Source: Sitta carolinensis
Taxonomy: Eukaryota; Chordata; Aves; Passeriformes; Sittidae
DNA length: 64,000 bases
Assembly (NCBI GenBank): GCA_032173965.1
Contig: CM063295.1
Location: forward strand, 682,001 to 746,000
Direction of reading: 5' to 3'
Part shown: positions 21,183 to 32,418 of the stretch, piece by piece
Position numbering within the stretch: the stretch's first letter is position 1
Layout: every line of letters starts with the position of its first letter
Notes under the pieces: generated by a model
What the model saw: the letters and a program-made list of their open reading frames with translations, nothing else
Database searches by the model: none
What the model was told of the DNA's origin: nothing
Made by a program: the position numbers and the translations under genes

Positions 21183-24100
21183 GAAGAAGCAGCCTGAAGA
21201 AGAAATTATTTTCTCCAGCTCTACCTGTCTAATAAGAATCATCACAAAATAAAACAAAAAAAATGAAACCTAAACAATAAGAACCTTCTAGAAAGCATCT
21301 CTTCTCATGTCCTGAGACCCTGATGAGGACCAGCAGCACTACGTCTGAGCTCCCCCCACACCATCAGCACCGTGCGGCACCGGTGCCGGAGCCGGCAGCC
21401 AACAGCGAGCCCGTCCAAGCCATCAGGATGGATATGCAGATAAACCAGGTCAGAGAAGTGTTTCCATCCAGGCCAGACAGTGACTAAGAGACGGCATTAA
21501 TTTGTTACTCAGCCCAAGTTTAACTTTTCAGACCAAGGAGAGCCAAATGGTCGTTCCAAGTGAAAAAATACTGCAGGATGCATTCCTTTGCCCTGTCCCA
21601 GGGATACCCAGGGATTCATGATTTCAAGATGGAGCTGACAGCTCTTTCATATATCACTAAAAATAACAAACCAACCTTTCTGTTTTTCTTTTCATTCCAC
21701 AAATGCTATTTACTGGTCGCAAGAAGCCACACGTCATGTTCACACAGCGCTCTGGGGAGGTGGGGCTGGACAAGCTCCACATGCTCTTAGTGCAGCACAT
21801 CAAACCACCACAGACAACAAAAAGTTGTTTTATTGGCAATCCTGCTGTCAGCACGGAGAATGAAGTGTGTGTGAGGGAACATCCACCTTCCACCCCTTTC
21901 TGGACTCAACGTGAAGGCTCCTGGGAACTTTACCAGGGATGTGAGACTGAGAACACAACTGACAAACCCTTTGGAGCTTAAAAGCCCTTCCGAATTTATT
22001 CACAATTTGACAACCTGCTACAGCACCTGTGCCTGCTGCACTGCCTGGCAGGGACAGTCCCCACATCACAGCTGGTACAGGGCAGCACCTCCATGCCAGG
22101 GTGCAGGGAAGGACCTGCATGCCCAGGTGAAGGGACAGCAGCCCAATGCTTCACTGCAGGGCCCAGTGACCCCAACACCACAGAGAGGGTGGGTATCACC
22201 AGAACCTATCACACAACGACCTTTTAGCAATTTTTGTCTTTTAGGACCTCCAGAAAATGGTGTTTTCAGTGACTGGGCTCAGAGACTTATCCAACATCAT
22301 GCCAAGATGGTGGCACTTGTGCCCACGGAGAGGCACCCCAAGCTCCACTGGTGCTCTCCTGTCCCTGAGCTGAGGCTGCAGGGCATGGAGCACCACAGAG
22401 TGCTGGGATGCCCCACACCACTACAAAGCATTTGTTCCTGCTGGCAGAGGAGATCTGATGCTGCCAGCCTACCCAAGTGCAGCACAGCAGAGCTCTAGAC
22501 AAACACTGCCACAGCGCTCGTGTCCAAATCCATCCACAAATGAAGCAGAAGGGATGCCCATGACATGATACAGCCTCAGTAAATCCTGCCAGAGAGCTCA
22601 GACCACGTCATACCCACATCTCATTTTGTAAAACCGTGTGCTGCCTCACAGTAGGTCAGGTCAGAGCTGTGCAGAGTTTTCAGCCCCAGCATCCCTCTCC
22701 TGAAAAATTCCCAACCAGCTCTGCCAAGCGGCCATGATCCAGAGCTCCAAATCCACCTCTTTGAAGTCACCCAGCAACAAGAGCTGGTACTACACACTGC
22801 TGCCTGGCCCCTTTGGAATCCAAACAGTCCCTTCTCCTCCCCCACTCAGGACCTGGGAATCAGTTTTAGTCCATAGCCAAACAAGCCTAAGGAATGGCAG
22901 TGGCATGATGGGAGAGCCCAGAGAGGCCCAGCCCCACAAAGGACTTCGGTGGCAGCACACTGTCACTTGAGGGACAGTACAGTGACAGTCCTCACACCTC
23001 CTGGACATGAAAACCAGGGAGACAAGACTCACCTGGTCTCCAGTAAAACCCCAGCCAGCTCCAGCTGAGCTGGGTTGCTGTGGGAGGGCAGCCCAGCCCA
23101 GCATCCCCAGGCAAGGAAGAATGCATGGAGAGAGGGTTCTTTACAGTAAGGCAGGGCATCCTCCATGGCAGCTGAGGCAAGTTGGAAAGGCTGTGCCAAA
23201 ATGCAGTGGCCCCTCGGGAGGCAAGTGACACATCCTGCGTGCAAAAGGCACATCTCCAACCTGCTGGGGCTTTCAGGGCTGGGCAGGGCTCCTGCTCCTC
23301 CCTGTGCCGCCCACAGCTCTTCCTTGTGGTACCTACTCCCAGTCCCACCCTGCAGCTCCTGCCATGTCCTCATGCTCACCCCATCCCACCAGCTCCGGCT
23401 CAGAGAGCGTGGGAACCCTCCAAAACTGGGGAAAGGATTGGGCCAAACCCACACTCCACATAGCCACGGCAGCTTAGGGCTGGCTGCGGCAATGCCACGG
23501 GAGAGGTCCCTCCTCTGGTGTGTTCCCCTGTCAGACACGGGCCATCCTCTGGCATATCCTCCCACACACAAGGGCCTGGGCAGAGCTCACCTCTACATTC
23601 CACAGGGCAGCAGTCCCCCAGGATGCTGAGCCCATCTGGCCTTCACCACAGCCAGAACCACAAAGTCTTCATGAACCTTGCAAAAAAAACCAACTGCTTG
23701 AATGCATTTTTGCTTTTTCCCAGTAGATCTCTTTGGTACCCCTCTAGTCTGATGTAAAATCACTCACCATCTCTGTAGGACTCAGAGGTGCACAGAGGTC
23801 CCTGCTTCTTCCCTATCGTTCTCGTCGTCTTCTTCCTCCTTCTCTCCTCCTCGTCTTTCTCCTCTCCCTCCTGGGTGGCCAGGCTCTCCAAGATTCCTAT
23901 CCGGCCGCCCACAGCCTCTCCCAACAATTACAGGCCTCTGCAGCTGTCCCAGGTAAGCAGCAATGACAGACCTCGAGGCAACTTCATGGAAATGTCTGTT
24001 CAGAGGCAGGGTTACCTGTCCCTACCAGCTCCTGCCTGAAAAGGAGCATCCTGCACACCACAACAGCATGGCAATCCCAAACAACTGGACAGAGGGAAAC

Positions 24101-25575
24101 AAAATTACACCAACCTGTCCCTAGAAAACAAGGGTGTAAGTATTTCCTAGGGTCCCTGCATCATTCCAGTGGCTCCATCTCCAGTCCCATGGCTTCTTCC
24201 CAGCACAGACGGGTCTGTGGGGCTGGGGTACCCACCCCAAAAGCTTGCACAAGCCCAGCATTTGCAAAGACAAAGGAATCCTTTAATGCCATGTCCACAT
24301 CCAAAGGTTATTGGTGAAATCTTTGGCTCGCACACTCAAGATGTGGGTGCTGGGGCACTGGGCAGTGCAGGGAAGGGCCCTGGGCTGCAGCTGGAGGAGA
24401 AGTCTCAAGCCCTGAGCTCAGGGTGCAGCTGTTCCCCAAAGAGGCACAGCCAAGGGTGGCAGTGGGACGCAGGTGTGTTGGGCTGTGGCTCTCACGGAAC
24501 ACTCGCTTCATCTCTGACTTCCTGGGCATGATTACAAGGAAAGCCCAGAACCCCCATCCAGAGGGTAAAGCTGGGAGTTCCAACCTGCAGAAGACACCAA
24601 GCCCATGCTGCTGCTACAAGGTACAGCAAATTTACAGCTCCTCTTGCCACAAACCCCTCCAAACTCCACCAGCAACAAATGACATGGTTCCCCCAGTCCC
24701 ATCCCACAGAAGCCACTGAAGGCATAACTCCTCTTGCCTTATCCCTGTGTGACACTCAGCCCTGCCCAGCAGCACTGGCCCTGCCAGATTAATGCTCAGC
24801 ACAGACTCGCCCTGGCTTTCCTGTGCTTTGAAAACAGCAGCCTCTGACCTCAGGAGGGATTTGTGTCCTCAACAGGGCACAAGTCTGTGTTTCCCACTCC
24901 CACGGTCTGTCCCATAAAAGCCCTCCTACCTCCCTGCTAAGCAGGAGAACCAGGACCCTCAGTCCTGTCCAGCCACAGAGGCGGCAGCACTGCAAGGCAT
25001 TGCAGTCACTCCCCGTGTATTCTAGGGACATGTGGCAAATGGGCACACCAGGGAGGATGCAGGAGTCTCACAGCACAAGCTTGTGGCAAGTGAAACCCAA
25101 ATCTTGCTGACCACAGGCGGAGAGAGTGACCTAGAAATAAATATGAGCATAGATCTTTGGGAAGGGTGAGGAAGAAAAAGGCTGAGGAAGAAATGGCTGA
25201 ACTGGGATAAAGCAACTCTTGCATCCAGACCCCATTTCTCTCCAGAAAGAGCCAAAACCTTAACAGAAGTTTGTGTTAAAGCCTCTGATCATCACTGGGG
25301 TTTCACCCCTGGGCACCACATGTTCACACAGCCAGGGACAGCCACTGTCCAAATTCAACTTTAATTCAAATAACATTAAAATGATACTCCAGGGATTAAG
25401 TGACCTGACAAGCTACAGGCACACCCAGGGACATAAAACTAACGGGGCGTGTCACAACAAGGCTGTGATCACATGGCCCTCCTGGCACTCACCCCATGTG
25501 CCTCAGTTTACCCAGTCATTATGAGCAGGTGTGGCACTGCCCAGCTCCTGCAGGGCAGGGAGAGTTCAGGTACAT
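21183..25575. other. Unique DNA, no gene recognised
   Basis: A long stretch without a clear mobile element or exon. The 195-codon plus frame at 21911-22498 and the 180-codon minus frame at 23029-23571 show no domain or splice framework. A CpG-richer patch lies at 21350-21420. A 60-bp polypyrimidine tract at 23812-23872 alternates TCT, TCC and CTT. Confidence 0.5.
23812..23872. repeat. Polypyrimidine tract
   Basis: About 60 bases consist almost only of T and C, with TCGTC/TCTTC-like units. Such tracts can adopt triplex structure. No function can be assigned. Confidence 0.8.
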
Positions 25576-25877
25576 ATCACAGAATCGTGAAATCATGGAA
25601 TGGTTTGGTTTGGAAGAGACCTTAAAGCCCATCTCATCCCACCCCCTTCCATGAGCAGGGACCCCTCCCACTGTCCCAGGCTGCTCCCAGCCCCAGTGTC
25701 CAGCCTGGCCTTGGGCACTGCCAGGGATCCAGGGGCAGCCACAGCTGCTCTGGGCACCCTGTGCCAGGGCCTGCCCACCCTGCCAGGGAACAATTCCTGC
25801 CCAATATCCCATCTAACCCTACTCTCTCTCAGTTCAAAGCCATTCTCCTGTGTCCTATCACTACGTGCCCTTGCAAA
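25576..25877 (-). mobile_element. CR1 LINE 3' fragment (about 300 bp)
   Basis: The minus-strand tail GATTTCACGATTCTGTGAT (plus 25576 onward) is followed by GGTCTCTTCCAAACC, the ATGGAAGGGGGTGGG region, GGCAGTGCCCAAGGCCAGG, GCACAGGGTGCCCAGAGCAG and GGATATTGGGCAGGAATTG. This is further into ORF2 than most copies here. It abuts the AT/GT microsatellite. Confidence 0.94.
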
Positions 25878-26005
25878 TATATATATATATATATATATGC
25901 ATGTATGTAAATATGTGTGTGTGTGTGTGTATATATGCATATACATATACATACACATGCACTCCCACCCACATATATTATATATGTATTTGTATTTTAT
26001 GTGTA
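25876..26005. repeat. (AT)n/(GT)n compound microsatellite
   Basis: A pure (AT)n run at about 25877-25898 is followed by an imperfect ATGTATGTAA spacer, a (GT)n run at about 25914-25930 and mixed TATA/CATA steps to about 26005. It starts exactly where the CR1 copy ends. The plus frames 25600-26076 and 25850-26080 (IYIYIY and CVCVCV peptides) are artefacts of this repeat. Confidence 0.95.
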
Positions 26006-28335
26006 ATAGTACTGTTCCCTGGACTCCTCCCATGGGAAGCAGAACCCCGTACTGCTTTGGCCAGGGGTCGGGATGAATAAGTAAGAGGAGGGAGGAAAGC
26101 CACAGCCCTGGGGAGTCTGCCTGTAATCAGGCAGCATTTCAGCAGCAGTGAGGGAAGAAATTAAAAAAATAAATCGTATTTTGTTTGTGCTTAGTGAACA
26201 CTCACTAGAGAGTCATGATGAAACCACACATATGCTTTTCCAGGCAGAAGACAGCAGCACTGGGAATCACGGGCTGGTCCCAGGAAGGCACAGGGATGTG
26301 GGTACTCACAGCAGGAACAGGATGGATGCTGACAGGAAAGGAGGTGTCAGAGCATAGGGAGCTCTGGCTGGGGTTGTGGGGTAGAGCAATGGGTATGCTA
26401 TGCCTGAAAAGCTGGGCTGAGATGGGATGGTGGGAGAGGAGCTGAGGGAGGAGAGGGACAGCCTGAGCCCTGTGGCTGGCACAAGAGGGGCAGCAGAAAA
26501 CCCCCATGACAGAACAGACCCTCCCAAGGCCACTGTGGCACAGCTGGGTGGGGGATCACCTGCTCCCCTGCCTGTCCCCAGCCTTGGGAACGAGCTGACC
26601 AGGAGCAACCCAACACCTCGGGATTCCCAGCAGCAGCAGAGTGGGATTGGTGCCTGCTACAAAAAAATGGATTGGGAAAGCCAGTTTTGGGGAAAAAGGG
26701 ACGGTTTTGGAGAGGAGGGGAGAAAAGAAAATAGTGTTTTTGAAAAAGGGAAAGACAAAACCGCTGTGTAAGAGATGAAGGGAAGGGGGGGAAAAGTTGA
26801 AAAGAAATCCCTGGGGAATTGTGGAGAAGAAGAAAGAGCATAGACACGCCAGGCGAGCTGGAGTGAGAGCCAGGGAGCAGGAAACGCCTAACTAGGATGG
26901 AGACAGAGATACTACAGAACCCTGGTGACGTCATGCCGGAGACGCAGCGGTTTCCAAAACAACTCCAAACTCCAGCGCCCAGAGAGGGAGTGAGGAGTGC
27001 AGGAGAAGTGGAAACAAGATGGGGCTCGGCGCTCTGAGGGAGCTGGAACAGGAGCAGGAGGCGTCTGCGGAGCTGAGCCTGCTCCCAGCTCCCCGTTGAT
27101 TTGCTCTGGCGGGACGGGCTCTGGGGAGCCAGCAGCCACGAAGACAGAGGTTATTGTAGATCCAGGCAGCATCAGAAAGGAAATTCCTGAGGGTGTTTTC
27201 CTAATTGACACGTACAATGAAGTTACAGTCCCCCAAAGCCCCTTGCTGCAAGAAGGTAAATGCTGGATGCTCCCAGAAGCAGAGCCAAGGAGTGAGCAAC
27301 TGCAGAGCTGGCGACCCAGAGGAAATAAATCTGCACTAAATGGGAACCACACACAAAGAGTTGTCCCGATGGCAGCGGGTGGCTCTGCCCCAGCCTGTTC
27401 GGATTAGAGGCTTTTATGGCTGTGCTGGCCTTGGGGAGCCTGGCTAAGGCGGCTGGGTCAGCTCAGGGCTCTGTGAGGAGGGGGAAAGAACAAAGTGAGA
27501 AGGCAGAGTAAACCCCCAGGGTCAGGCTGTGGTCCCTCTCGTCCGGGGCTTGCAATGTGGGGGTGCCACCTGTGCCCCCAGCCCACCCCACAGCTGCTGG
27601 ATGGGTATGGCAGACCTGGCACCCACCCTATGGATAAGGAAGGGTGGCACAACAACCATGGTGGCTTTTCCTGTCTCCCAACCCCAGGTGTGTTTCTGCC
27701 AGAGGCTGCAGGAATTCCTGCAGGTACTCCACAGCCTGCCTGGCCAGAGCCAAGACCAAGGCAGCACCTGGGTGCTCCCACATCTTTGCTCTCACAGCTT
27801 CCCCTCCCGCCAGGCTGGAGCCAGCCTGCTCTCATAGGCCTGTGCTGCTGGTAATTGGCACAGCCGTAGCTGGGCTGTCCTGGGACTGGGGCTGATCCTG
27901 GAGGTCTGGTATCCTGCAGCAATCCAGGCCTGGATCCTGCTGAGACACAAGGATCCTCACTCTGTACCACTGCTGCACATGTGATGAACCTGCTTAGTCT
28001 CAGAACTGTCCTACAGCTCCCAGGGCTTCTGCCAAGGGATGCAGCATGCAGAGGACACTGCCAAACACACTGGCCAGGGGATGGGTGTCAGGGCACACCT
28101 GCAGGCTGGTGGAGGAGTCCGAGTGTGAAAAGAAGACAAGAGGGGTGAGCAGGGCACAATCACCTCTCTGCCTCCAAACCTGTGACAAGCAGCAGGAAGG
28201 GCACAGGCTGCACAAAGCAGATTTGGACATGAGCCCACCTTGCAAACCACCCAGGGAAATCCATGGGAAGGCAGCAAGACCCCGAAGCTGGTGAGAAAGG
28301 CAATTGCTAGGACGGAACTGCCAAGAGCTGTCCTC
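26006..28335. other. Unique DNA with a CRE palindrome, no gene recognised
   Basis: No exon or mobile element recognised. A run of purine-rich sequence occupies about 26690-26900. A perfect cAMP-response element palindrome TGACGTCA lies at 26926-26933, in sequence that turns GC- and CpG-richer over 26920-27130. Confidence 0.5.
26926..26933. promoter_or_regulatory. CRE palindrome TGACGTCA
   Basis: The full 8-bp consensus site of CREB/ATF factors is present, followed by ATGCCGGAGACGC. It lies at the left edge of a moderately CpG-rich stretch (to about 27130). Promoter activity is inference, because no gene start could be recognised nearby. Confidence 0.4.
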
Positions 28336-28680
28336 AGCGCCGGCACAGCCACGTCCCCTCTGCACACGCGGGATGGCTCAGAGCCGGCAGCGCTGGGAGC
28401 AGGCTGGCCACAGCAGCAGCCCCTGCCCGCCACCCTCCCCCGGGCCCCTTCCTGGCTCCCTGGTTAAATCCCACCACGGCTGCTTTCCTGCCCGGGGGCG
28501 AGGAGAGCCTGACTCACGCACTAGCAGAGATTAATAAGCAGCAGAGGAGCCGGGCTCATCCTCTGAGCCGGCAGCTGAATCACCGGGCTCCGGCTGCCTG
28601 GCGCATTGTTCCGGCGCTGAGTCAGTGCTGCTGCGCTGGGGAACCACGGCAGCGAGCAAAACCTGTGGCCTGTGAAAAGC
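28330..28680. promoter_or_regulatory. CpG-rich islet with AP-1/MARE sites
   Basis: GC- and CpG-rich sequence containing TGACTCA at 28510-28516 and TGAGTCA at 28618-28624. The second sits in GCGCTGAGTCAGTGCTGC, close to the extended MAF recognition element. GATTAATAAG at about 28529 adds a homeodomain-type core. It looks like an enhancer or weak promoter. Function is inferred from motifs only. Confidence 0.35.
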
Positions 28681-28776
28681 AGCAGCGTGGAGAAATCAAG
28701 AAAGAAGTGTTGCTGTAAGCAAGTTAATAGGGCTACCCACGGAGTCCCAGAAAAGCAGTGCATTGGGCTCCAGCTT

Positions 28777-28792
28777 CCCCCCCCCCCCCCCC
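28777..28792. repeat. Poly-C tract (16 C)
   Basis: Sixteen uninterrupted C residues. The minus strand is poly-G and could form a G-quadruplex. Comparable tracts lie at 33573-33586 (14 G), 49376-49391 (16 C) and 50913-50924 (12 C). Length may be unreliable in an assembly. Confidence 0.95.
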
Positions 28793-28979
28793 GAAATCCA
28801 AACCCCAGCCTCTCACAGGGGCACTGCACTTGGCAGTGGCAGCATTCTTTCTGCTTAAAAGCTGCCGCCTCTGTATTTATAATTTTTTAGGTTTAACCTT
28901 AATTGGATGACATGGTCTGGTTGTTCCTCCCACTCTGGCTGGGCTGCACGTGTGTTGCACACAGATATCCCAAGCCTTT

Positions 28980-29119
28980 CCCATCCCTGGCAGTGTCCAA
29001 GGCCAGGCTGGACAGGGCTTGGAGCAGTCCGGGATAGTGGAAAGTGTCCCTGTCCACACGGCAGGGGGAGTGGAATGAGATGAGCTTTAAAGTCTCTCCA
29101 ACCCAAACCTATGTTATTC
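28980..29119 (+). mobile_element. CR1 LINE 3' fragment
   Basis: CCATCCCTGGCAGTGTCCAA, GGCCAGGCTGGACAGGGCTT, GGAAAGTGTCCCTGTCC, GAATGAGATGAGCTTTAAAG and CTCCAACCCAAACCTATG are in CR1 order. The terminal tail is short. It is 5'-truncated. Confidence 0.92.
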
Positions 29120-30239
29120 CCACAGCTCCCTAACTCACAGTTCTCATCTATCACTTCCTCCAAAAGTACAAGATGGGATTTTGAAGGATGAAGGAAATAG
29201 TAATTCCTAGAGAACCTGCTGTCTCAGAGCAAGTGATAACCACCCTTCTCAAACTCTCCAGATCATCTCTAGCTGCCAGACTTCCAGGGCTCTCCATCTC
29301 TCCCAGGCAAGGAGAAAGTCCCACCCCAGCCAGGTGTGCCAGCCTCCTTTTGCCACCCCAGAACAGCTCGTGCCATACAGCAGTGTGAACAGCCACCACT
29401 TGCTGGGCCTTGCAAAGAAAATCATATTTCACCTCAAAATGAAGCAAAAGCCTCCTGCACTCAACATCCTGCTTCCTGAGGTGTGCAGGGAGTGCCTCAA
29501 GTCCTCTTAGAGTCCCTCCCTATCCACCCACAAACCACACACTTGGCAACCTGGAAAGTACTTTGCCGATATACAGAATGCAAAAACTTGAAGAAACTAG
29601 AGACTAGAACCTGGATTCATGGGGCAGAGAGATGGGAATCAGCTTGAGAAACAGGGTCAGCTGCTGGTCTGTCCTTAACCACAGCCCTGAATTACAATCA
29701 TCACTGTGCCTCCTTCTGATCATATCACCCCCAGACGAGTCTCAACCTCCCCTGACACCAGCTAATGACTGGGCTTTGAAGGTGCTGCATGGCAGCAAGT
29801 TCTGCAGGTTAATGGGAAGATGTGGCAGTGCTGCATCTCCTTCCTTCCAGGCTGGTGTAATGTCCTGCCCTAGAGAAAGACCAACTGCCCAAAGGACACA
29901 CCAGGAGTCACAGCGTCACCCCACAGCCACCTGCACCCCAGTGCAGCTCTGAGAGCCTCTGCATCCCAGATGGGTGGCCCCAGCCCTGAGTGCTGCCAGC
30001 AGCCCCTCCAGCCCCGTGCCCCACCCTGGGCTGCCCACAGCCGTGGTGGTGCTGGGCAGGTCCCACACGAACACAATGTGAAACCTCCTTGTCCATCACC
30101 CAGCCCAGTGTCATCCAATCTCCAACCACCCCAATCTCAATGAACCATCAACCTGAAATAAAACAAAATCCACTCAAAACCCCAGTGAGTACCAGGTTGC
30201 CTCTGTTTGCTCTTACAAGGATCTAATTCAGGTCTAATA
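29120..30239. other. Unique DNA, no gene recognised
   Basis: No mobile element or exon recognised. Open frames of up to 106 codons have no known domain. Confidence 0.5.
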
Positions 30240-30572
30240 GGACAGTTATTATGATATATTAAATGAGTGGCAATTGATTATTAAGAGCTTATTCATTGGA
30301 CCTGGCAGATGGGTAATCAGATACCTGCCTATTACATAGCTGTGAAACCACTCTGAATATGCTTCTAATGACCAAGTGATATTTACTTAACATTCAATAT
30401 CCATCACTAGGAAAGGTCTCTCTAGATTTAATAAGCCTCTGTTATTTTATGTTTAATTAAATACCATCCACTATTAAAAACATATTTAACTGAGGTCAAA
30501 ACCAGTAAAAACTGTATCTTATAACATAGCTGTTAAACCTCAAATATCTTCTTAATGATTAATTGGGATTTA
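30240..30572. repeat. AT-rich old tandem duplication, two ~190 bp units
   Basis: The region is strikingly AT-rich against its surroundings. It consists of two diverged copies, about 30240-30430 and about 30434-30572. The clearest paired segments are 30331-30385 and 30521-30572. They share TACATAGCTGT/AACATAGCTGT, then AAACC, then AATAT, CTTCT-AATGA and finally ATTTA, at roughly three quarters identity by eye. Upstream, GTTATTATGA at 30245 pairs with GTTATTTTAT at 30441, and TATTAAGAGCTTATT pairs with TATTAAAAACATATT. Many TAAT/ATTA cores are present. It may be a duplicated homeodomain-binding enhancer or an unknown AT-rich repeat. Confidence 0.6.
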
Positions 30573-31084
30573 GCACACAACTGCTGTCCTACTGAGAGTG
30601 GATGGAAAGCGGAAGCTCAACGATTCAGGGACCAAAGTGCTTTGCTTCTGCAAACAATTCTGCTGGTTATATGGTTTGGCTAATAAAAATAAAACAGAGC
30701 AGTGGGAGCCTCGGTTCCTATGTCACCCAACTTTGGAAAATTCAGAATACAGCACAGTCACTTGCACAGTGCCCAGCAACTCGCAGGGCCACGTGGGGAG
30801 CCAGGACCACCATCCTCCTCCCAGAGATCTGGGTACCACGAGTTCATTCCTGCAGGCCAGGACATCAGCAGGGTCTTCCCAGAGCTGCTCTGCCCCAGAT
30901 TCAAGGCAGAAGCTCTGGAGCAGTAGGCTGAGGGACTCCTGATGGGACATTTCCAGTTGGGATTGTGAATGGCATCCTTTCTGCTTGGGCTTGCCAGCTG
31001 GGGCAGTTCAGTGGTCCATTAGACCCACCAGTTTCTCCAGCAGAAACAACAGAGCCTAGAAGAAGCTGGAGACAGATTTCATAA
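30573..31084. other. Unique DNA, no gene recognised
   Basis: No mobile element or exon recognised. The plus frames at 30598-30942 are unsupported. Confidence 0.5.
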
Positions 31085-31265
31085 ATCATGTAATGGTTTG
31101 TGTTGGAAGGACCTTAAAACTCATCCCATTCCAATCCCCTCCCACAGGCCAAGACCCCTTCCACTATCCCAGGATGCTCCAAGCCCCATCCAATGTGACC
31201 TAGGCCATTTCCAGGAACAGGGAAGCCACAGCTTCTCTGGGCACTCTTTGCCACAATGGTTCAAA
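31085..31265 (-). mobile_element. CR1 LINE 3' fragment
   Basis: The minus-strand tail CATTACATGAT, then GGTCCTTCCAACACAAACC, TTGGAGCATCCTGGGATAG, AATGGCCTAGGTCAC and AAGAGTGCCCAGAGAAGC follow CR1 order. It is moderately diverged. Confidence 0.9.
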
Positions 31266-32248
31266 ACTTCCATGTTAAAAACAAAGAAATGTTTTCAGGC
31301 CAAGGAACCAATGAGCTCCCAGAACCAAGGGCCCTGGAAACACAAGTCATGCAGCAGCATCAGACTCAGGACAGATGTTTCTGTCACTGCCCTGCACAAC
31401 TGTCCTCCATGCCCTCCACTGCAGGCAGACCTGAACACACACAGCACCACACATCACATGCTTCTTTCACCTTTTGGCACAGGGACAGCTGATGGGGGAA
31501 AAGAGCCTCTAGGCAAGGGGGAATAAGATTGGACAGGGAGCAAGGAAAAGTCCAAAGCATGTCAGCACTTGGGAAAAAAGCCATTCCACCTCAGTGACCT
31601 CCTGCAAGGGGGTTTTTTTATTGGTTTTGTTTTGAAAGACCTTGAAAGCAAAATCTGATACTAGCAAAGTATTAAATATAGCAGTACAGACCCACATGAA
31701 TTGTACAAGAAAACAATTTCAGAATAAAACCAGCAAGAATGCCTACAAACACTGAGAAAAATACCAAGAGGGGGAAGCCAAGAGGGTCCTTTCTTTCTGT
31801 TGTTCCCCTCGCAGCCTCAAGCCTGCTGGGGAATTGGGGGTTAGACCGTGGGCTGCGTGCTTCAGTCCTGGGACATGAGTCAAGAGCCTGAACGTGTGCT
31901 CAGCACCAGGCACAGCCAGGGCAGCCCTGGGCTGTGAGCTCATGGGCTTCCTTAGAAGGATGCTGCTGGGTCAGATCTGGGCTTGTGGTGCTCCAAGGAG
32001 AGGCACAGAGGGAGCATCCCAAGGGAACTGCTGGATGGGCTTGGACATAACCAAAGCTCTGCCTCAAAGTCGTGTCCCAAGAGTGAATCATCATCCTGCC
32101 ATGAATGCCATACCAAAGGGATAACAAAACATTCCCAGTGTCTTCCATGTGTTATGCATGAGGGGGGTTCTAAATATCCACATGGAAAAGACATTTTTGG
32201 AGGAAACCTCGCTGCTGTTCAGTGCTTCTAAAAACAAGAGTCTCTGGG
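31266..32248. other. Unique DNA, no gene recognised
   Basis: No gene or mobile element recognised. A short T-run lies at 31613-31630. Confidence 0.5.
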
Positions 32249-32418
32249 AGTCACGGAATCTCAGGATGGTTTGTGTTGCAAGGGACATTAAACCCCTTCC
32301 AGAGCCACCCCCTGCCATGGCAGGGACACCCTCCACTGTCCCAGGCTGCTCCAAGCCCTGTCCAACCTGGCCTGGGACACTGCCAGGGATCCAGGGGCAG
32401 CCACAGCTGCTCTGGGGA
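32249..32418 (-). mobile_element. CR1 LINE 3' fragment
   Basis: The minus-strand tail CCTGAGATTCCGTGACT is followed by AATGTCCCTTGCAACAC, the CCATGGCAGGGGGTGG hairpin, GGACAGGGCTTGGAGCAGCC and CAGAGCAGCTGTGGC. It is 5'-truncated. A poly-T run (32438-32449) lies just outside. Confidence 0.93.

Noticed and set aside
25593..26076. Frames encoding IYIYIY and CVCVCV peptides
   Set aside because: Products of the AT/GT microsatellite next to an antisense CR1.
30598..30942. Overlapping plus frames of about 110 codons
   Set aside because: Three overlapping frames are open over the same region. No domain or splice support.
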